Positions 32,132 to 43,204 of a DNA stretch of 64,000 nt are shown here, piece by piece. A model generated the notes under the pieces. That model was not told the DNA's origin, made no database searches, and worked only from the letters and a program-made list of their open reading frames with translations. A program made the position numbers and the translations under genes. The stretch is from NCBI GenBank assembly GCA_018894105.1, contig CM032120.1:28418710-28482709 (forward strand), read 5' to 3'. Position 1 is the stretch's first letter; each line of letters begins with the position of its first letter. Source of the DNA: Jacaranda mimosifolia (taxonomy: Eukaryota; Streptophyta; Magnoliopsida; Lamiales; Bignoniaceae).

Positions 32132-33635
32132 TGATGAGGGAGAAAGTCGTGTATTAGTGTCTTGGGCTGTAATCCACTATGGTCGGTCAAAGGGTGGTCG
32201 AGAATCGAGCTTCAAACATATTGGAGTCGAGTTTTGCAATCACTAGCAAATGTCAGGTTAGCCGAAGTGCCCCCGCTAAGGTTCTCCGACACTCAAGTCA
32301 GTATAGAATTGACTAGATAATCGAACAAGAGAGTAGGGGTGGGAATAGGCTAAGCTTTGCTTTAAATAGGTCAGGCCTGTTGCATAAATTGTATGCCTAA
32401 ACCTAGCCTATTACCTAACATAGGCTTTTTTTTAAGGCCTGACCTAGTCTTTTTAAATTTTTCCAAAGCCTAGGTCTGGCCTTAAAAAGCATATTTTAGT
32501 TAAGATTCTAATTAGATTTAAATTTTATATAGATTCAAGCTTTTAATAGGCATAAGAATTCTATAATTTATATTAAGCAAAAATAATTGGCAATTATAAT
32601 ACATTTATCTAAATAAAAAGAAAAGCATAACCAAATATTATTATAGGGTAAACAAAAAATTTGAAATAAAATGGTTATGTATTAATTAAGAACACAATAT
32701 ATAACTATATAAAATTAATTAAGATAAAATATAAAAGCGATTATATAAGTATTATAAATATTTAAATATATATTATAATATAATTAAATTATATAGGCCA
32801 GCCTGATAGACTTTATAGGCTTTTGAAAAAGCCTATATTTAGCTTTTTTTAACTAAATAGGCTTTTCTAAAAGCCTAAATTTGGTCTATTTATTAAATAG
32901 GTTAGGTCGGGCTAGGCCTCAAATAAGCTAGGTCGTAGGTCCTTGACGGGCGGCCTAGCCTATTCCCATCCCTACAAGAAAGTGAGGGTTCAAAGTAAAA
33001 TATGGCATATCTTGCTGAAGGCAGTGGATGGGGGTATTTATAGCCTCCTTAAGGTGGCTGATAAGTCTAAGATGCCCTTGTCAAGTATGAAGGATTGTTG
33101 TCCTCACCTAAGGGTCTTCAGGTCTTCTCCCAATCGTGTACTATTCTAGTTGGTGCGGTTCAGGGCATGGTGGTACACTGGTGGCGCGTACCACTCTGGC
33201 ACAGCTGAGAAAAAGTAGTGCTATGGTGGCATGTGCCATTAATGCGAGGGCACGCCGCCTGGTGGAGCATTCAATGCGGCTGAGGGGCTGCCGCCTTGGT
33301 TCAACCTCTATGGTCAAGGAGAGTACTTCTGCAGGATACCTTCCTAAGCTCTAGCCGACAAGATGTAACCTCGTCCTGGTCGGATAAGGGCCGGGGTGAA
33401 TCTAGGTCATGGTCGACTATGATTTGGTCGAGAAAGAGAACAATGGTGCTCACTGTGGTGGGCAAGGTTTTAGAGGTTGAAACCTGGTCGATTAGTTGAG
33501 CCTATCTATAATCAGGCCACCATATATCATAGGGCTGCCCTAGTTGAGTAATGTTGGGCTGGGCCTATTGGGTTATTCCATATCATGACATCGCAGTGTT
33601 ATCCTGGTCGAGTTTTGTTAGGCTATCCTATATCA
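32132..33635 (-). repeat. Gypsy 3' LTR, carrying a nested insertion
   Basis: About 855 bp of LTR plus the 640-bp element at 32,335 and its 9-bp duplication. It pairs with 43,205-44,072. On its internal side, the minus strand reads a purine-rich GAGAGTGGGGGA (polypurine tract, about 33,640-33,652). Confidence 0.92.
32335..32974. mobile_element. Mutator-type nonautonomous element inside the Gypsy LTR
   Basis: It is flanked by CAAGAGAGT (32,326-32,334) and CAAGAAAGT (32,975-32,983), a 9-bp duplication with one mismatch. The other LTR has the site once (CAGGAGAGT at about 43,399). The ends AGGGGTGGGAATAGGCT and, inverted, TAGGGATGGGAATAGGCT are near-perfect inverted repeats. The interior repeats AGGCCT and TTTAAATAGG motifs. 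No coding region. Confidence 0.9.
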
Positions 33636-33842
33636 TGAGTCCCCCACTCTCGAATTCTGATCGAGATTACTGATGAAAAAGACATGGGAATAGCTAAAAA
33701 CTGCTAATTGGACCAGCTTGATGAGAATCTGAAGACATCGACCAGGATTTTGGTGTATTTAATGCAATGGTTATGCTTTGGCAGACAGAGCATCAAGCGA
33801 CGGTTGTGTAATTATTACAGTCGTTTCAGTTGTCGTGCGCCA

Positions 33843-33860
33843 AGGCCCATAAATAGAAAC
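33843..33860 (+). promoter_or_regulatory. TATA-like box for the antisense gene
   Basis: CCCATAAATAGAAACG on the plus strand resembles a plant TATA box. A pyrimidine-rich leader follows, with a possible splice donor near 33,964. It would drive transcription opposite to the Gypsy genes. Confidence 0.4.
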
Positions 33861-34054
33861 GGGAAAATTCTCATTTTCACTTTTACTGCCTTCTGAGAGG
33901 TCGAATTCCAAGCTTTCACTGCTTCTCTTAACTCATCAAGTCATTTTTGCTCCTTGCAATCTAGTAAGTCTTCTGTCCTATCAACTTTCTGTTTGAACTC
34001 AATTTGTTGAGCGTGTTCGGCGAGAGTAGTCCTAGGGAGAGCGATAGTGAGGAA

Positions 34055-36530
34055 ATGAGGTGGAATGAGGGGCTCAACTAGCGGGTCTGATAACTCTTTT
34101 AACAATGACTCAACCTCGAGTAGTTTTGGCGACGATCAAGCCGCCACAGCGGGCGAGGCTGGTCTAAGCCAGACGCTTGTCTCTCATGGTTAGATGTTTA
34201 CCCCAGACTATTATAGCAAGATATTGTCTAAAATAACCGAGGAGGACCTTGTCCTTATTAGGCAGTTGTTTCATGTCCCCTTGGACTTCGAGTTGATTGT
34301 TCCAGGCCCCAATGATAAGATACACTATCCTCCTGCCAATTGCACCACTATGTTCGAGGATGTTCTTCGATGCAAGCTTAGGTTTCTAATTGCCCAACCT
34401 ATAGTCGACCTCCTCCGGGGTCTTTAAGTCAGTATCACTCAGTTGTTGCGCAATTATTTCTCAACTATATATAGTTTTGTCATTCTCGTGCATGTGCATA
34501 GTCAACCCCCTTCTTTTGCTAACTTTAGCAATTTGTTTCATCTCCCTATGTCTCATAAGTCGGGAAGCACAGAGGAGTCGGGTTTTTACTATCTCACAGT
34601 TCGGCCCCGTCGAAAATTTTTGGTCACTTCCTCCTCTTCTTTCGGGAAAAACTGAAAGTCCCCGATACTTTTTCGTTTGATCTCCAGGTGGGGTCGAGTT
34701 TAATATTCCTCAGGGCTGGATGCCGTGTCACGTCGATATGCTCGGGAATGGAACCCCAAGTTGGCCCAATACGTTTGTCAGGGATATAGTCGAGTTTGCA
34801 CCGATGGAGGCTGCAGGCTACATCGAAGAGAAAAATTTAGTGTTGGTGGGTTTATTGCCTGCCCAGCTAGATCTTCTTGATAATGCTCAACTAGGTAGTT
34901 GGGCTATGCTCGTTGTTTCTATTCTGTTATGCTTATCTTTTTGGTTGATATATGTTCCTCATGCTCATTGCTAATATAGTGCAGATCGAGAAAAAATCAT
35001 GAATACAACCCTGGCTCAAGCGATTGCTTGTGTACAGAGGAATCAGGAGCGTCGAGAGAATGCTGCAACTCGTCGCGAAGCGCAAGTCGTCGGGTTGCCT
35101 CGAGTGGAATAGCCTGCAGTTTTTGCTACACCGATTCGAGCAGCGACTCCCCCAGCTCGATCAGCCGTTGGGGTAACAATTTCCGCCTCTCCCCCCGACA
35201 GAAGAGGCATGTGGTCGAGCAAGGCGGGCCTGCTTAGAAGAAAACTACTGCTAACAAAGGCAAGGGAAATGCGAGAACCCTGAGACAACCGACGGGCTAT
35301 GATCTGTTTGGACAGCGGGATGACGACGAGCTGTTCAAACTACTTAAGCTGTCTTCGCCACGTTACAGCACTAACAGCTCGATGGCCGTCCACAACTCTT
35401 TGTCGATGCAAACTGCAGGGTCGATCGAGATGCTGCAGACCAAGGTGATGATGGCTGGGCTCTTTTCCTCTGACCAAAAAAAGCTTATGGAGCTCAGCTA
35501 AGATGGGGCGCTGAGGGCGTTTGCATACCACTCCAACATGGTAAGTTTTTGGTCGAGCCTCAGTCGCTCATCGAGCGTTTTCTATTTTGTCCTTACAGTT
35601 TCATTCTGATCAGATCTACTTTGCAGGTTAGCTAGCTGGGCTACAATTTGTACAGGAGGTTGGAGCTAGCGCTGGGGGACCGTGACCAGCTCCAAGATAG
35701 CTAAAGGGATGCTAAGATGCTTAAGGCTTAGCTCGAGTCTTCACAAACCTAGATCAAGCAGCTGGATGCTCAGTTGAATGAGAGGGATAGCCAACAGTCC
35801 CTGAAGGATTCGTAGCTTTTGCTCACAGTGACGGAGAAAAGTAGGCTGGATGAGCTGTTGGTGAAGGATAGGGTCGAGGCGCAGTAAGCTCTTGGGGTTG
35901 GGCAGACGTAGAGGTATAACGCGGCCATACAGGATGCTCGAGCAGAATTCTTCAAGAAGTTGCATTTGATGTGGCGGGAGGTTGTGCAGCAGTTCATGCT
36001 ATGCTCGGCCTTTATAGATGCCAGCATTGTCTTCTCACTTCATGATGTGAAAGAGGCTTTTGAGCGGGCAGTGAAACAGCTCGAGTCCTGGGCTACCAAT
36101 TCTGGCCCAAAGACAAAGAGCGTCTAAGCCCGATACTTGATGAGCAGCTGTGAGAAGGGTTGCCCACGGAGGGGATTACAGCTGCACCCGGCAAGAGAGC
36201 TACCAGAACACCTGCGGATGGGGCTATTGTCGCTTCTGCGACCGACTTGCAGCTGGGTATCAAAAGAGGCTGGCCGAAGTCGCAAAGGAGTTTGATTTCG
36301 CCAATGACTTTGCCTTCGACATTAAGGATCGGAAGGTCAATTTGGTCGACTATCTCACTCCTAAGGCAACCGCATTCCTCTCCAACGAGGCGGGCCACTT
36401 CAACCACCTTCTGCTCTTCTGCCTCCCCCTGATGTGATTTCTGAACAAGAAGTACATAGTCCTCCTATGGTCGTGCCCATTCCTTCAAGTGACAAGCTCG
36501 AGCAGGCCATCAAGGAAGGTGCGTAAGCTG
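34055..36530 (+). pseudogene. Extra antisense gene of the Gypsy element
   Basis: Between integrase and the 3' LTR lies a plus-strand coding region with many stops. Its first part (34,194-34,970) has conserved-looking pieces, including LIRQLFHVPLDFELIVPGP, RFLIAQPIVDLL, FYYLTVRPRRKF and GWMPCHVDMLGNGTPSWP. A low-complexity Ser/Pro/Arg part follows (35,020-35,300). Next is a Gln/Leu/Glu-rich region that looks like a coiled coil (35,640-36,090), then a conserved tail (36,235-36,400; LAEVAKEFDFANDFAFDIKD). Possible introns lie near 34,440 and 35,545-35,625. Tat-lineage elements are known to carry antisense extra frames here, and their role is unknown. Many stops are TAG or TAA where neighbours suggest Gln, consistent with methylation decay. 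Confidence 0.75.
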
Positions 36531-36539
36531 CGAGGTAGA

Positions 36540-37075
36540 GGGCATGGGATGTGTCAGCTTGTCTTATTTTGTATTTTTGTTTCAAGTTTTTGGTTGCCCT
36601 ACGAGCTGCTTGCTTTTGTCGTTGTTTCTTTTAGCTTTGTAACTGGATATTAATATGGAATGAATGACTATTCCTTTTCATCGACTTGTGTTTGATTTAT
36701 TCTCTTCTTAGCACTTTGTTCATTCTTGTCGAATGTACCATCACTCTTGAGCAACAGTAATATGAAAAATGTTTGGTGATCATTTAAAAATAATTCACCC
36801 ATGAAGGAACCAAATTTAATCAAGTTTGTGGTCAACTTAGAAATTGTCTATCGCCAAAATGAGGGGGCGACCCCAAAATATTTTTCGTCGACTTTCTTAT
36901 CAACTTAAACTCAATGCAATTATTGCACTACTTGTGTCTTGCAAATCTGCTTTCGACTACGTGGTTGACTTTGTGCTTGTTGGTCAGGGCCAAAGCTCTA
37001 TTATCCATCTTTACGGTCTACAGCAAGGTCGGTTCTAGATAGGTAATTTGTCTTGCAGTTTGTTACGTAGTTCAT
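36540..37075. other. Gypsy 3' spacer
   Basis: Non-coding sequence after the antisense gene, probably its 3' UTR and terminator region. No domain seen. Confidence 0.5.
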
Positions 37076-37079
37076 AGAC

Positions 37080-37580
37080 GGTGTCGAGTTGGATACCATC
37101 GTCGATAATTAGGACGGCTTTGAATGAGTTGGGCCATTCATTGATTTAGGCCATAAGCTTTTACTTTTACTGTTTATGCGCCATTGTCGACTACGGGGTC
37201 GACTTGAAATGAATGAAACACTCATTTTTTTGTGCTAAAAGTCTTTATCTTTATGATGTGAAATTAATGTTGACTATGGGATCGTTCATTAATTTAGGCT
37301 TGGAGCCTTTATTCTATGATTTGAAACTGATGTCGACTATGGGGTCAACTGGGAGCGATCAAATCGTTCATTGATTTAGGCTAAGAGCCTTTATCTTGTG
37401 GTTTGAAATCGATATCGACTATGGGGTCGACTGGGAACGATTGAATCATTCTTTAACTTATGTGGGCTAGGAGCATTTATTTTGTGGTTTGAAATCAATG
37501 TCGACTACGGGGTCGACTGGGAACGATCAAATCATTCTTTAATTTGGGCTAGGAGCCTTTATTTTGCGGTGCGAGCAGGA
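37080..37580. repeat. Tandem repeats of about 83 bp in the Gypsy 3' region
   Basis: The motif TCGACTA[C/T]GGG recurs at about 37,187, 37,270 (shortened unit), 37,333, 37,415 and 37,501. The steps are 83, 63, 82 and 86 bases. Each unit also carries a GATTTAGGC...AGGAGCCTTTAT part. About five to six units are present, the first diverged. Confidence 0.85.
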
Positions 37581-37649
37581 AGTTGTAGAAATGTGCTAGT
37601 TTTATTGATCTAAAAAGATATTGTAGTACAATTGAGATGGTGAGTTTCT

Positions 37650-38721
37650 TTACACATAGAATTTCTTCAAGTTCGTTGCATTCCATGGTCTAGGAAGCTC
37701 ATTGTCGTTCATGTCTGCAAGTTGATACGCATTATGTTTTGCTACCTTGACCACCGAGTATGGTCCTTCCCATCTAGGGTCGAGCTTTCCAATGTTCTTT
37801 GATACTTCGACCTTTTTAAGGACAAAGTCGCCTACTTTGAAGCTTCTTGGATGAACGGATTTGTTGTAGTGTTGTGTCATCTTGATCTGTACCTCTACAT
37901 CGTGGCGTAAGCTTGCTGGCGTAGCTCATCAATGATTTCCAAGTGGAGTTCTCTCTCTGAGTTGTTTCTGATTGGATTGAAATGGATTATTCGAGCAGTG
38001 TGCTGTAGTTATTCTATCGGGATGACGACCTTTGATATGTAGACCAAACAATAGGGGCTATGGCTCGTAGCTATTCGAGGAGTTGTTCGGTATGCCCATA
38101 GCACGCTCGAGAGGTCATTTGCCCAACTTACGCCAATCCCTTCCAGTCGAGCCTTGAGGTGGTCGAGCACATTTCTGTTCGTGACCTCTGTCTGGCTATT
38201 AGCTTGGGGGTTCCCCACTGAGGTGAAGTGCTGGTGAATCTCAAGGTTTTCACACCAACTTCTCGCGCTTCTACTCTAAAATTGTGTTCCGTTATCATAT
38301 ATCAAGACTTTGGGCAGGCCAAACGGTAGATAATGTTCTTCCATACGAAACTCTTAATGGCGGCGTCAGTTATTTTGGGGACTGCCTCTGCTTTGACCCA
38401 CTTCGTAAAGTATTCAATGGCGATAATTGTAAACTTCCTTTGACCTGTCGTCTTCGAAAAAGATCTTACTATAACAATACTCTACTGGTCGAATGACCAC
38501 GTTCACCATCGATGAGGCAGGTTGGTGCGGAATGTTCGAGTAGAGGTGGCAGAATGGGCACTTCTGGTGAAGTCAATGGGGTCTTTTAGTAACGTTGACC
38601 AGAAATATCCATATCTGATGATTTTGTGCACCAATGATCGTCCTCCGGAGTGATTGCCGCAAATTCCTGCATGAACTTCATGCAAGATGTCACTGGCCTG
38701 AGCTGGTGTTAGGCACCTCAA
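37650..38721 (-). pseudogene. Gypsy integrase
   Basis: Three minus-strand pieces. The zinc-binding N-terminus lies at 38,721-38,503 (HEVHAGICGNHSGGRSLVHK, with the expected His-His-Cys-Cys pattern partly kept). The end of the catalytic core lies at 38,218-38,009 (GNPQANSQTEVTNRN, then WANDLSSVLWAYRTTPR). The C-terminal domain lies at 37,880-37,650 (FKVGDFVLKKVE, PRWEGPYSVVKV). The middle of the core (about 38,500-38,220) is out of frame. It would insert the element's cDNA into the genome if intact. Confidence 0.88.
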
Positions 38722-38848
38722 TGGCGGTCCTAATAACGACCTCCGGTAAAGTTGATCGTGCTCTTCGAGGGTGAATTTAGCTGCTTGACCCTGAACCTCT
38801 ACACTTCGCTCTTGTCCTTGGAGGTTGTTCTTTCCCTCAAGTACGCCT

Positions 38849-39343
38849 TTATGGCATCCTGTTAGGAATGAGACGCTTCTTCGATCTGTCCCACCAAATT
38901 CTGGTCATGACATTTATGGTGGGCTTTTTCGCGATCAGGAAAGTTATTGTCTTATCCAATGTCCCTTTTTTTGAGCTTGTGAATTTCAATAGCGCGTCAG
39001 CCCATTCGTTCTCTGATCGAGGGACTTGGCTAAGGGAGAATTTCTTGAATAGTTGTTGTAGCCGCACCTCAGCCAGGTACTTGCTTATTGTAGACTCCTT
39101 AGCTTCAAAGTTCCCTTCAACCTGTTCTGCGACTAGCTGGGAGTCAGTAATGGCTACCAGCTGCTCGACACTGCGGTCTACTACCATCCTCATGCCAGTG
39201 AGGAGAGTATCATACTCTGCTTCGTTGTTAGTTACCAGATAGTTGAGCTTGATTGCAAAATCATATTTCTCAGCAAGTGGCGAGCGCAGCGAGATGCCAA
39301 TCCCTACTCCAGATGAGGTCGCCGACCTATTGACGTGCAACAT
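38849..39343 (-). pseudogene. Second, archaeal-type RNase H domain
   Basis: A 164-codon minus-strand frame with SSGVGIGISLRSP, NEAEYDTLLTGMRM and ITDSQLVAEQVEG, ending in PRSENEWADALLKF. These are RNase H motifs of the RVT_3 type (acidic residues in NNEAEY and TDSQLV). This extra domain is a mark of the Tat lineage. It follows the ordinary RNase H, and the first catalytic Asp region lies upstream of the open frame. Confidence 0.85.
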
Positions 39344-39506
39344 CCATACAAGAGAGTTGTTGGTTAGGTAGATCGAGTCTCTTGATGATAAAATTAGCTA
39401 AAACTTGGGCTTTTATAGCTGTTCAAGGTTGAAGTATGATGTCGAATTTGCCTAGCTTGATTGCCCACTTTGTTAATCATCCAGACGTATCTGGCTTTGA
39501 TAGCAC

Positions 39507-40720
39507 CTATCTCAATGGTTGGTTTGTCAAGACTATGATGGCGTGAGATTGGAAATAGGGTCTCAACTTGCTGGCTGCTATGACCAGGGCAAATGCGATG
39601 GCAAATTTTTTAATCTCGAGAAAATTGTGCTCGGGGACTTGCAGCACTTTGCTGCTATAGTAGACAGGTCGATGGGAACCATCTCTGGTCGACACCAAAA
39701 CTGAGCTGATTGAGTCCGACGACATTGCTAAGTATAGTTGCAAAACTTCTCCCAATTTGGGTTTGGCCAACATGGGTGCAAAGGAAAGATAACATTTCAG
39801 TTCGACCAAGGTATGGTCACATTGCTCTGACCATTGAAAACTGACTTCTTTGCGTTTCTCAGGATCTTAAAGAAGGGTAAACTTTTGTCAGCCAATCGAG
39901 CAATGAACCTCCCTAGAGCTATAATCCTTCTGACCAGACACTGCACGTCTCTAACTGTTCGAAGGGGTGTGATGTCCAAAACTGCCTAAATTTTTTTTGG
40001 ATTCGCTTCGATGCCTTGCTGGCTGACCATGTATCCCAAAAACTTACCTCATCGCACCTCGAAGGTACACTTGTTGGGGTTGAGCTTCATGCTAAACGCT
40101 CTAAGTATTGAAAATGTGTGGATGAGATCAATCAAATGGTTTTATTCTTTATCTATCTTAACAATCATGTCATCGACATAAACTTCCATGGATTTTTTGA
40201 TCTTATTCTTGAACATAAAGTTCACTAGTTTCTGATATGTTGCGTCTGCATTTTTTAACCCAAAAGGACAAGATTAGAAAATAGTATACCCCATCGGGGA
40301 CGACAAAGGATATCTCGTCCTTATCCTCGGGGGCCATAAAAATTTGGTAGTACCCTTGGAATGTATCCATCATGCTCAATAATTCACAACCAGTAGTAGA
40401 ATCTATTAATAAATCTATACAAGGTAGGGTAAGGATCTTTTAGGTAAGTTTTATTCAAATCAGTGAAATCATTACATAAGCCCCACTTGCCCTCATTCTT
40501 AAGGACAAGGGCTACATTACAAAGCCAACTTAGGTATTGAATTTCTACAATGTATCTTGCCTCTAAGAGTTTGTTGACCTCCTCCGCGATGATTTGACAT
40601 CATTCAGCATTGACGGTCCTGGTCTTCTGCTTCACTGGCTTGTATGAAGGGTCCACATTCAGATGGTGGACGATGATAGTGGGGGTCGGAAGCCTTCAAA
40701 GAAAAACCATCATAATTTTG
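39507..40720 (-). pseudogene. Gypsy reverse transcriptase and RNase H
   Basis: Broken minus-strand pieces of reverse transcriptase (about 40,720-39,800; FMAPEDKDEISFV near 40,340-40,305, thumb at 39,979-39,797 with FIARLADKSLPFF). The connected RNase H follows at 39,809-39,507 (GEVLQLYLAMSSDSISSVLV, RPVYYSSKVL). Several stops and frame changes occur, and the YxDD region near 40,180 is not readable in one frame. Confidence 0.85.
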
Positions 40721-40982
40721 TCTGAAGAAATCGACCATGAGGCACTCTAGCTATCACCCATGTTAGTACCAATTCTGGTGGTCTTGTCGGGGTTTCTTGG
40801 CTCCAGCTCGATTATCTTGAACTCATCGATAAGCTCTACTCTAGTCTCTTCGAGATTTCTCTTCTTACTCGACTGTTTGTCCACGTGATTCGCTACTGGG
40901 GCATCCCCCGAGGGCTTCAGCTGGGGTCGGGTTTTCTGCTTACTAGCCTCGACTAAAATTGTGTAGCACCGCCAGGCCTTCT

Positions 40983-41478
40983 TCATGTTGCATAAGAGTT
41001 CACCCGTGCCCGCAGCTGTTGGGAATTTAACTTCACGTGGTAGGTCGAAACAACAACATAAAAGTCATTCAGCGTCGATCGTCCAATTATGGCATTGTAG
41101 GCAAAGAGAGCATCGATGACCAGATAGTTGATTATGAGGGTTTTCCTTTGGAGGGCTTCCCCGAATGATGTAGATAGATTAATGGATTCCTCTGGGATGA
41201 TTTCTGCCCCCCCCAAATCCGACAAGCGGCGTATGGACAGGCTCAAACTTCAGCTTGCCCAACTTCATTCTCTGCAAGGTCGACAGAAATATGATGTTCG
41301 CAGAACTGTCATTGTCGACTAGGACCTTCTTGACCTCAAAGTTTGCAATCTCAATAGAAATAACTAGGTGGCAATCCAACTTGATGTTTGCTTTGTGACA
41401 CTTGATGTGCAAGAGGTTTACATCTGAAAAAGAAATTGGCTCTGTACTAGTAGACAGTTTAAAAACAGTTTTGACCAA
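40983..41478 (-). pseudogene. Gypsy protease region
   Basis: A pepsin-type aspartic protease on the minus strand. The active-site segment reads VLVDNDSSANII near 41,330-41,290, where the family usually has VDxGSSA, so the Gly is Asp. Downstream pieces at 41,246-40,983 carry FLVIDALFAYNAIIGRSTLN-like residues. It is broken by a frame change near 41,210 in a C-run. Confidence 0.8.
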
Positions 41479-41566
41479 GAGGATTTGACCAAATCCAGCT
41501 TACGCTGGTGCTGTCTCTTGGCTGACTTGGAATCCCCCCTAGTTAGACCCTTTGTGATGGTATCAA

Positions 41567-43056
41567 TCACTCCTCTAATGGGTGGGCGAGGATTATGGGC
41601 AGGTTTCTTTCCTTTGTCTTCTTTCCTCGGCTAACTGACCTTTCTTTATGGGGAGTTTGGTTGATTTTTCCTGCTTCTTGTCGGGTGTTCTCATCAATAA
41701 GGTTTTTCAAATGGCCTTGTCGAATCAACCTCTCGATCTCATCGTGAAGGTTAAAACAGTCTTCAGTGTCGTGGCCTTTCTGTTCGTGAACATGACAGTA
41801 TTTCTTAGATTTCTTCATAACCTCAGTTTCAGTCAGTTTTTTGGGCTTTTTCAGGAGGTTGTCATGTTGAATGGCAAACAACACATCATTTCTCGAAAGA
41901 TTGAGCAAGGTATAGTCGTGGAATTACTTGATAGGAAATTGACGACTATCTCTATGCTGGCGGTCATCTTTTTCTTTGGCTTTCTTCTTCTCGACTTCAG
42001 GATTATCGTACTTAAGTTTGTTCATATCTTTCTGAGTCATATATCTCTCTGGGAGGTCGAGTAATTCCACCATCGACCTGGGCCGTTCTCGTACCAGAGC
42101 ATTAGCGCATTCTTTGTGTCAAAGGCCCAAGAAAAACACATCGATCAAAAATTCGATTTGTGGACTATCGATCTTCAAAACTTCAATATTGAATCTGGTG
42201 AAAAAATTGCGAAGTGGCTTCCCCTCATTCTGTTTAACTGTGTGCAAGTGGGTGTGAAGGAGCTTCGTCTTTCTTCTACTAGCAAATTGGTGTAGGAACT
42301 TGTCGCACAACTCTTCATACGAGTAAATCGACGATGGTTCTAACTTCACAAACCAGTCAAGTACAATGCCCTGGAAGGTGGTCACAAGTATCTTTGTGTG
42401 GATGTATTCATTATGCCCATGCAACTGCATCATGTGTTCGAACTGCAAAAGATGTTCATTCAGATCTGATGAGCCATTGTATCTAGGTAGTCTTGTAGGG
42501 ACATTGGCATCGACAGTTATGCACTCGTCGATAATATCCTGGATGAACGGCGACTCTCTCTCTCTCTGCGAGACCTCTGGGCTCTGTTATGGTAGACATT
42601 CCTTTCAATGTTTCTCCTCGAGATCTCCTCCAGTCGCCTGTTGAGTTGTTGTACTTGGTAGAAGACTTCTTCCCATTCTTCTCGATCGGCCTAGGTAAGA
42701 TTCCTGTTAGTCTGTTGTCTCCAGCGCTCGACCCTATCGCACTGCTGGGCTCGAATAGGTCGAATGTCGTGGTTGATGGAGTTTGCAACTTCTTCACTTA
42801 GGTGTTGTCAAGCTTCCTCTCTTGGAAATCACCCGGGACTGTCTTCTCATTGAGTTGGTGGTCGCCGAGCCTCTGGTCGACCCCTCTCTTCCATGGTGAG
42901 CCTTTTTTCATGCTGAGTAGGCTGGAGCGTAGCACTGGCTGCAGGCCCAGGCGGAGCGGTGTTCCGATTTAGGGCAGCTGAAAGTTGGGTAGAGATTTGA
43001 GCGGATATCTGCTCATTTATAAGTTGCATCAATTGGGGCATGGTCAAGGTGACCAC
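41567..43056 (-). pseudogene. Gypsy gag
   Basis: Structural capsid-like polyprotein on the minus strand. The N-terminal part (43,056-42,483) is Gln/Pro/Arg-rich. The retrotransposon gag domain (42,448-42,119) has FQGIVLDWFVKLEPSSIYSY and LHTVKQNEGKPLRNFFTRF. A C-terminal part (41,908-41,567) has YCHVHEQKGHDTEDCFNL, a zinc-knuckle-like motif, then IERLIRQGHLKNLI. The pieces lie in different frames. Confidence 0.85.
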
Positions 43057-43185
43057 CTATTTTGGCTGGGCGCTAGGCCCTAGCAAATCTGGTTCTGCCT
43101 GAGATGGAGAAAGAGGGTTGGTTCTCCTCTCTCTCCGAAGTGGCTCGCATAGAGTTTAACCATTTTCTCGATTGCGGACTCAAGT

Positions 43186-43203
43186 TTCCCGTAGACGGCG
43201 CCA
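43186..43203 (-). promoter_or_regulatory. Gypsy primer-binding site
   Basis: The minus strand reads TGGCGCCGTCTACGGGAA one base after the 5' LTR. It begins TGGCGCC, as in plant Gypsy elements primed by tRNAs ending GGCGCCA. Confidence 0.75.
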
Positions 43204-43204
43204 A

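Noticed and set aside
33136..33354. Short open frames within the Gypsy LTR repeated at 43,695-43,935
   Set aside because: They lie in LTR sequence, are in different frames in the two LTRs and have no domain.
37080..37580. CRISPR-like array
   Set aside because: The units are whole tandem repeats of about 83 bp without unique spacers, inside a plant retrotransposon.
38868..39242. Plus-strand 124-residue frame
   Set aside because: It is the complement of the Gypsy archaeal-type RNase H coding region.
41648..42064. Plus-strand 138-residue hydrophobic frame that could pass for a membrane protein
   Set aside because: It is antisense to the Gypsy gag C-terminal coding region, and the hydrophobicity comes from complementing Lys/Glu-rich codons.
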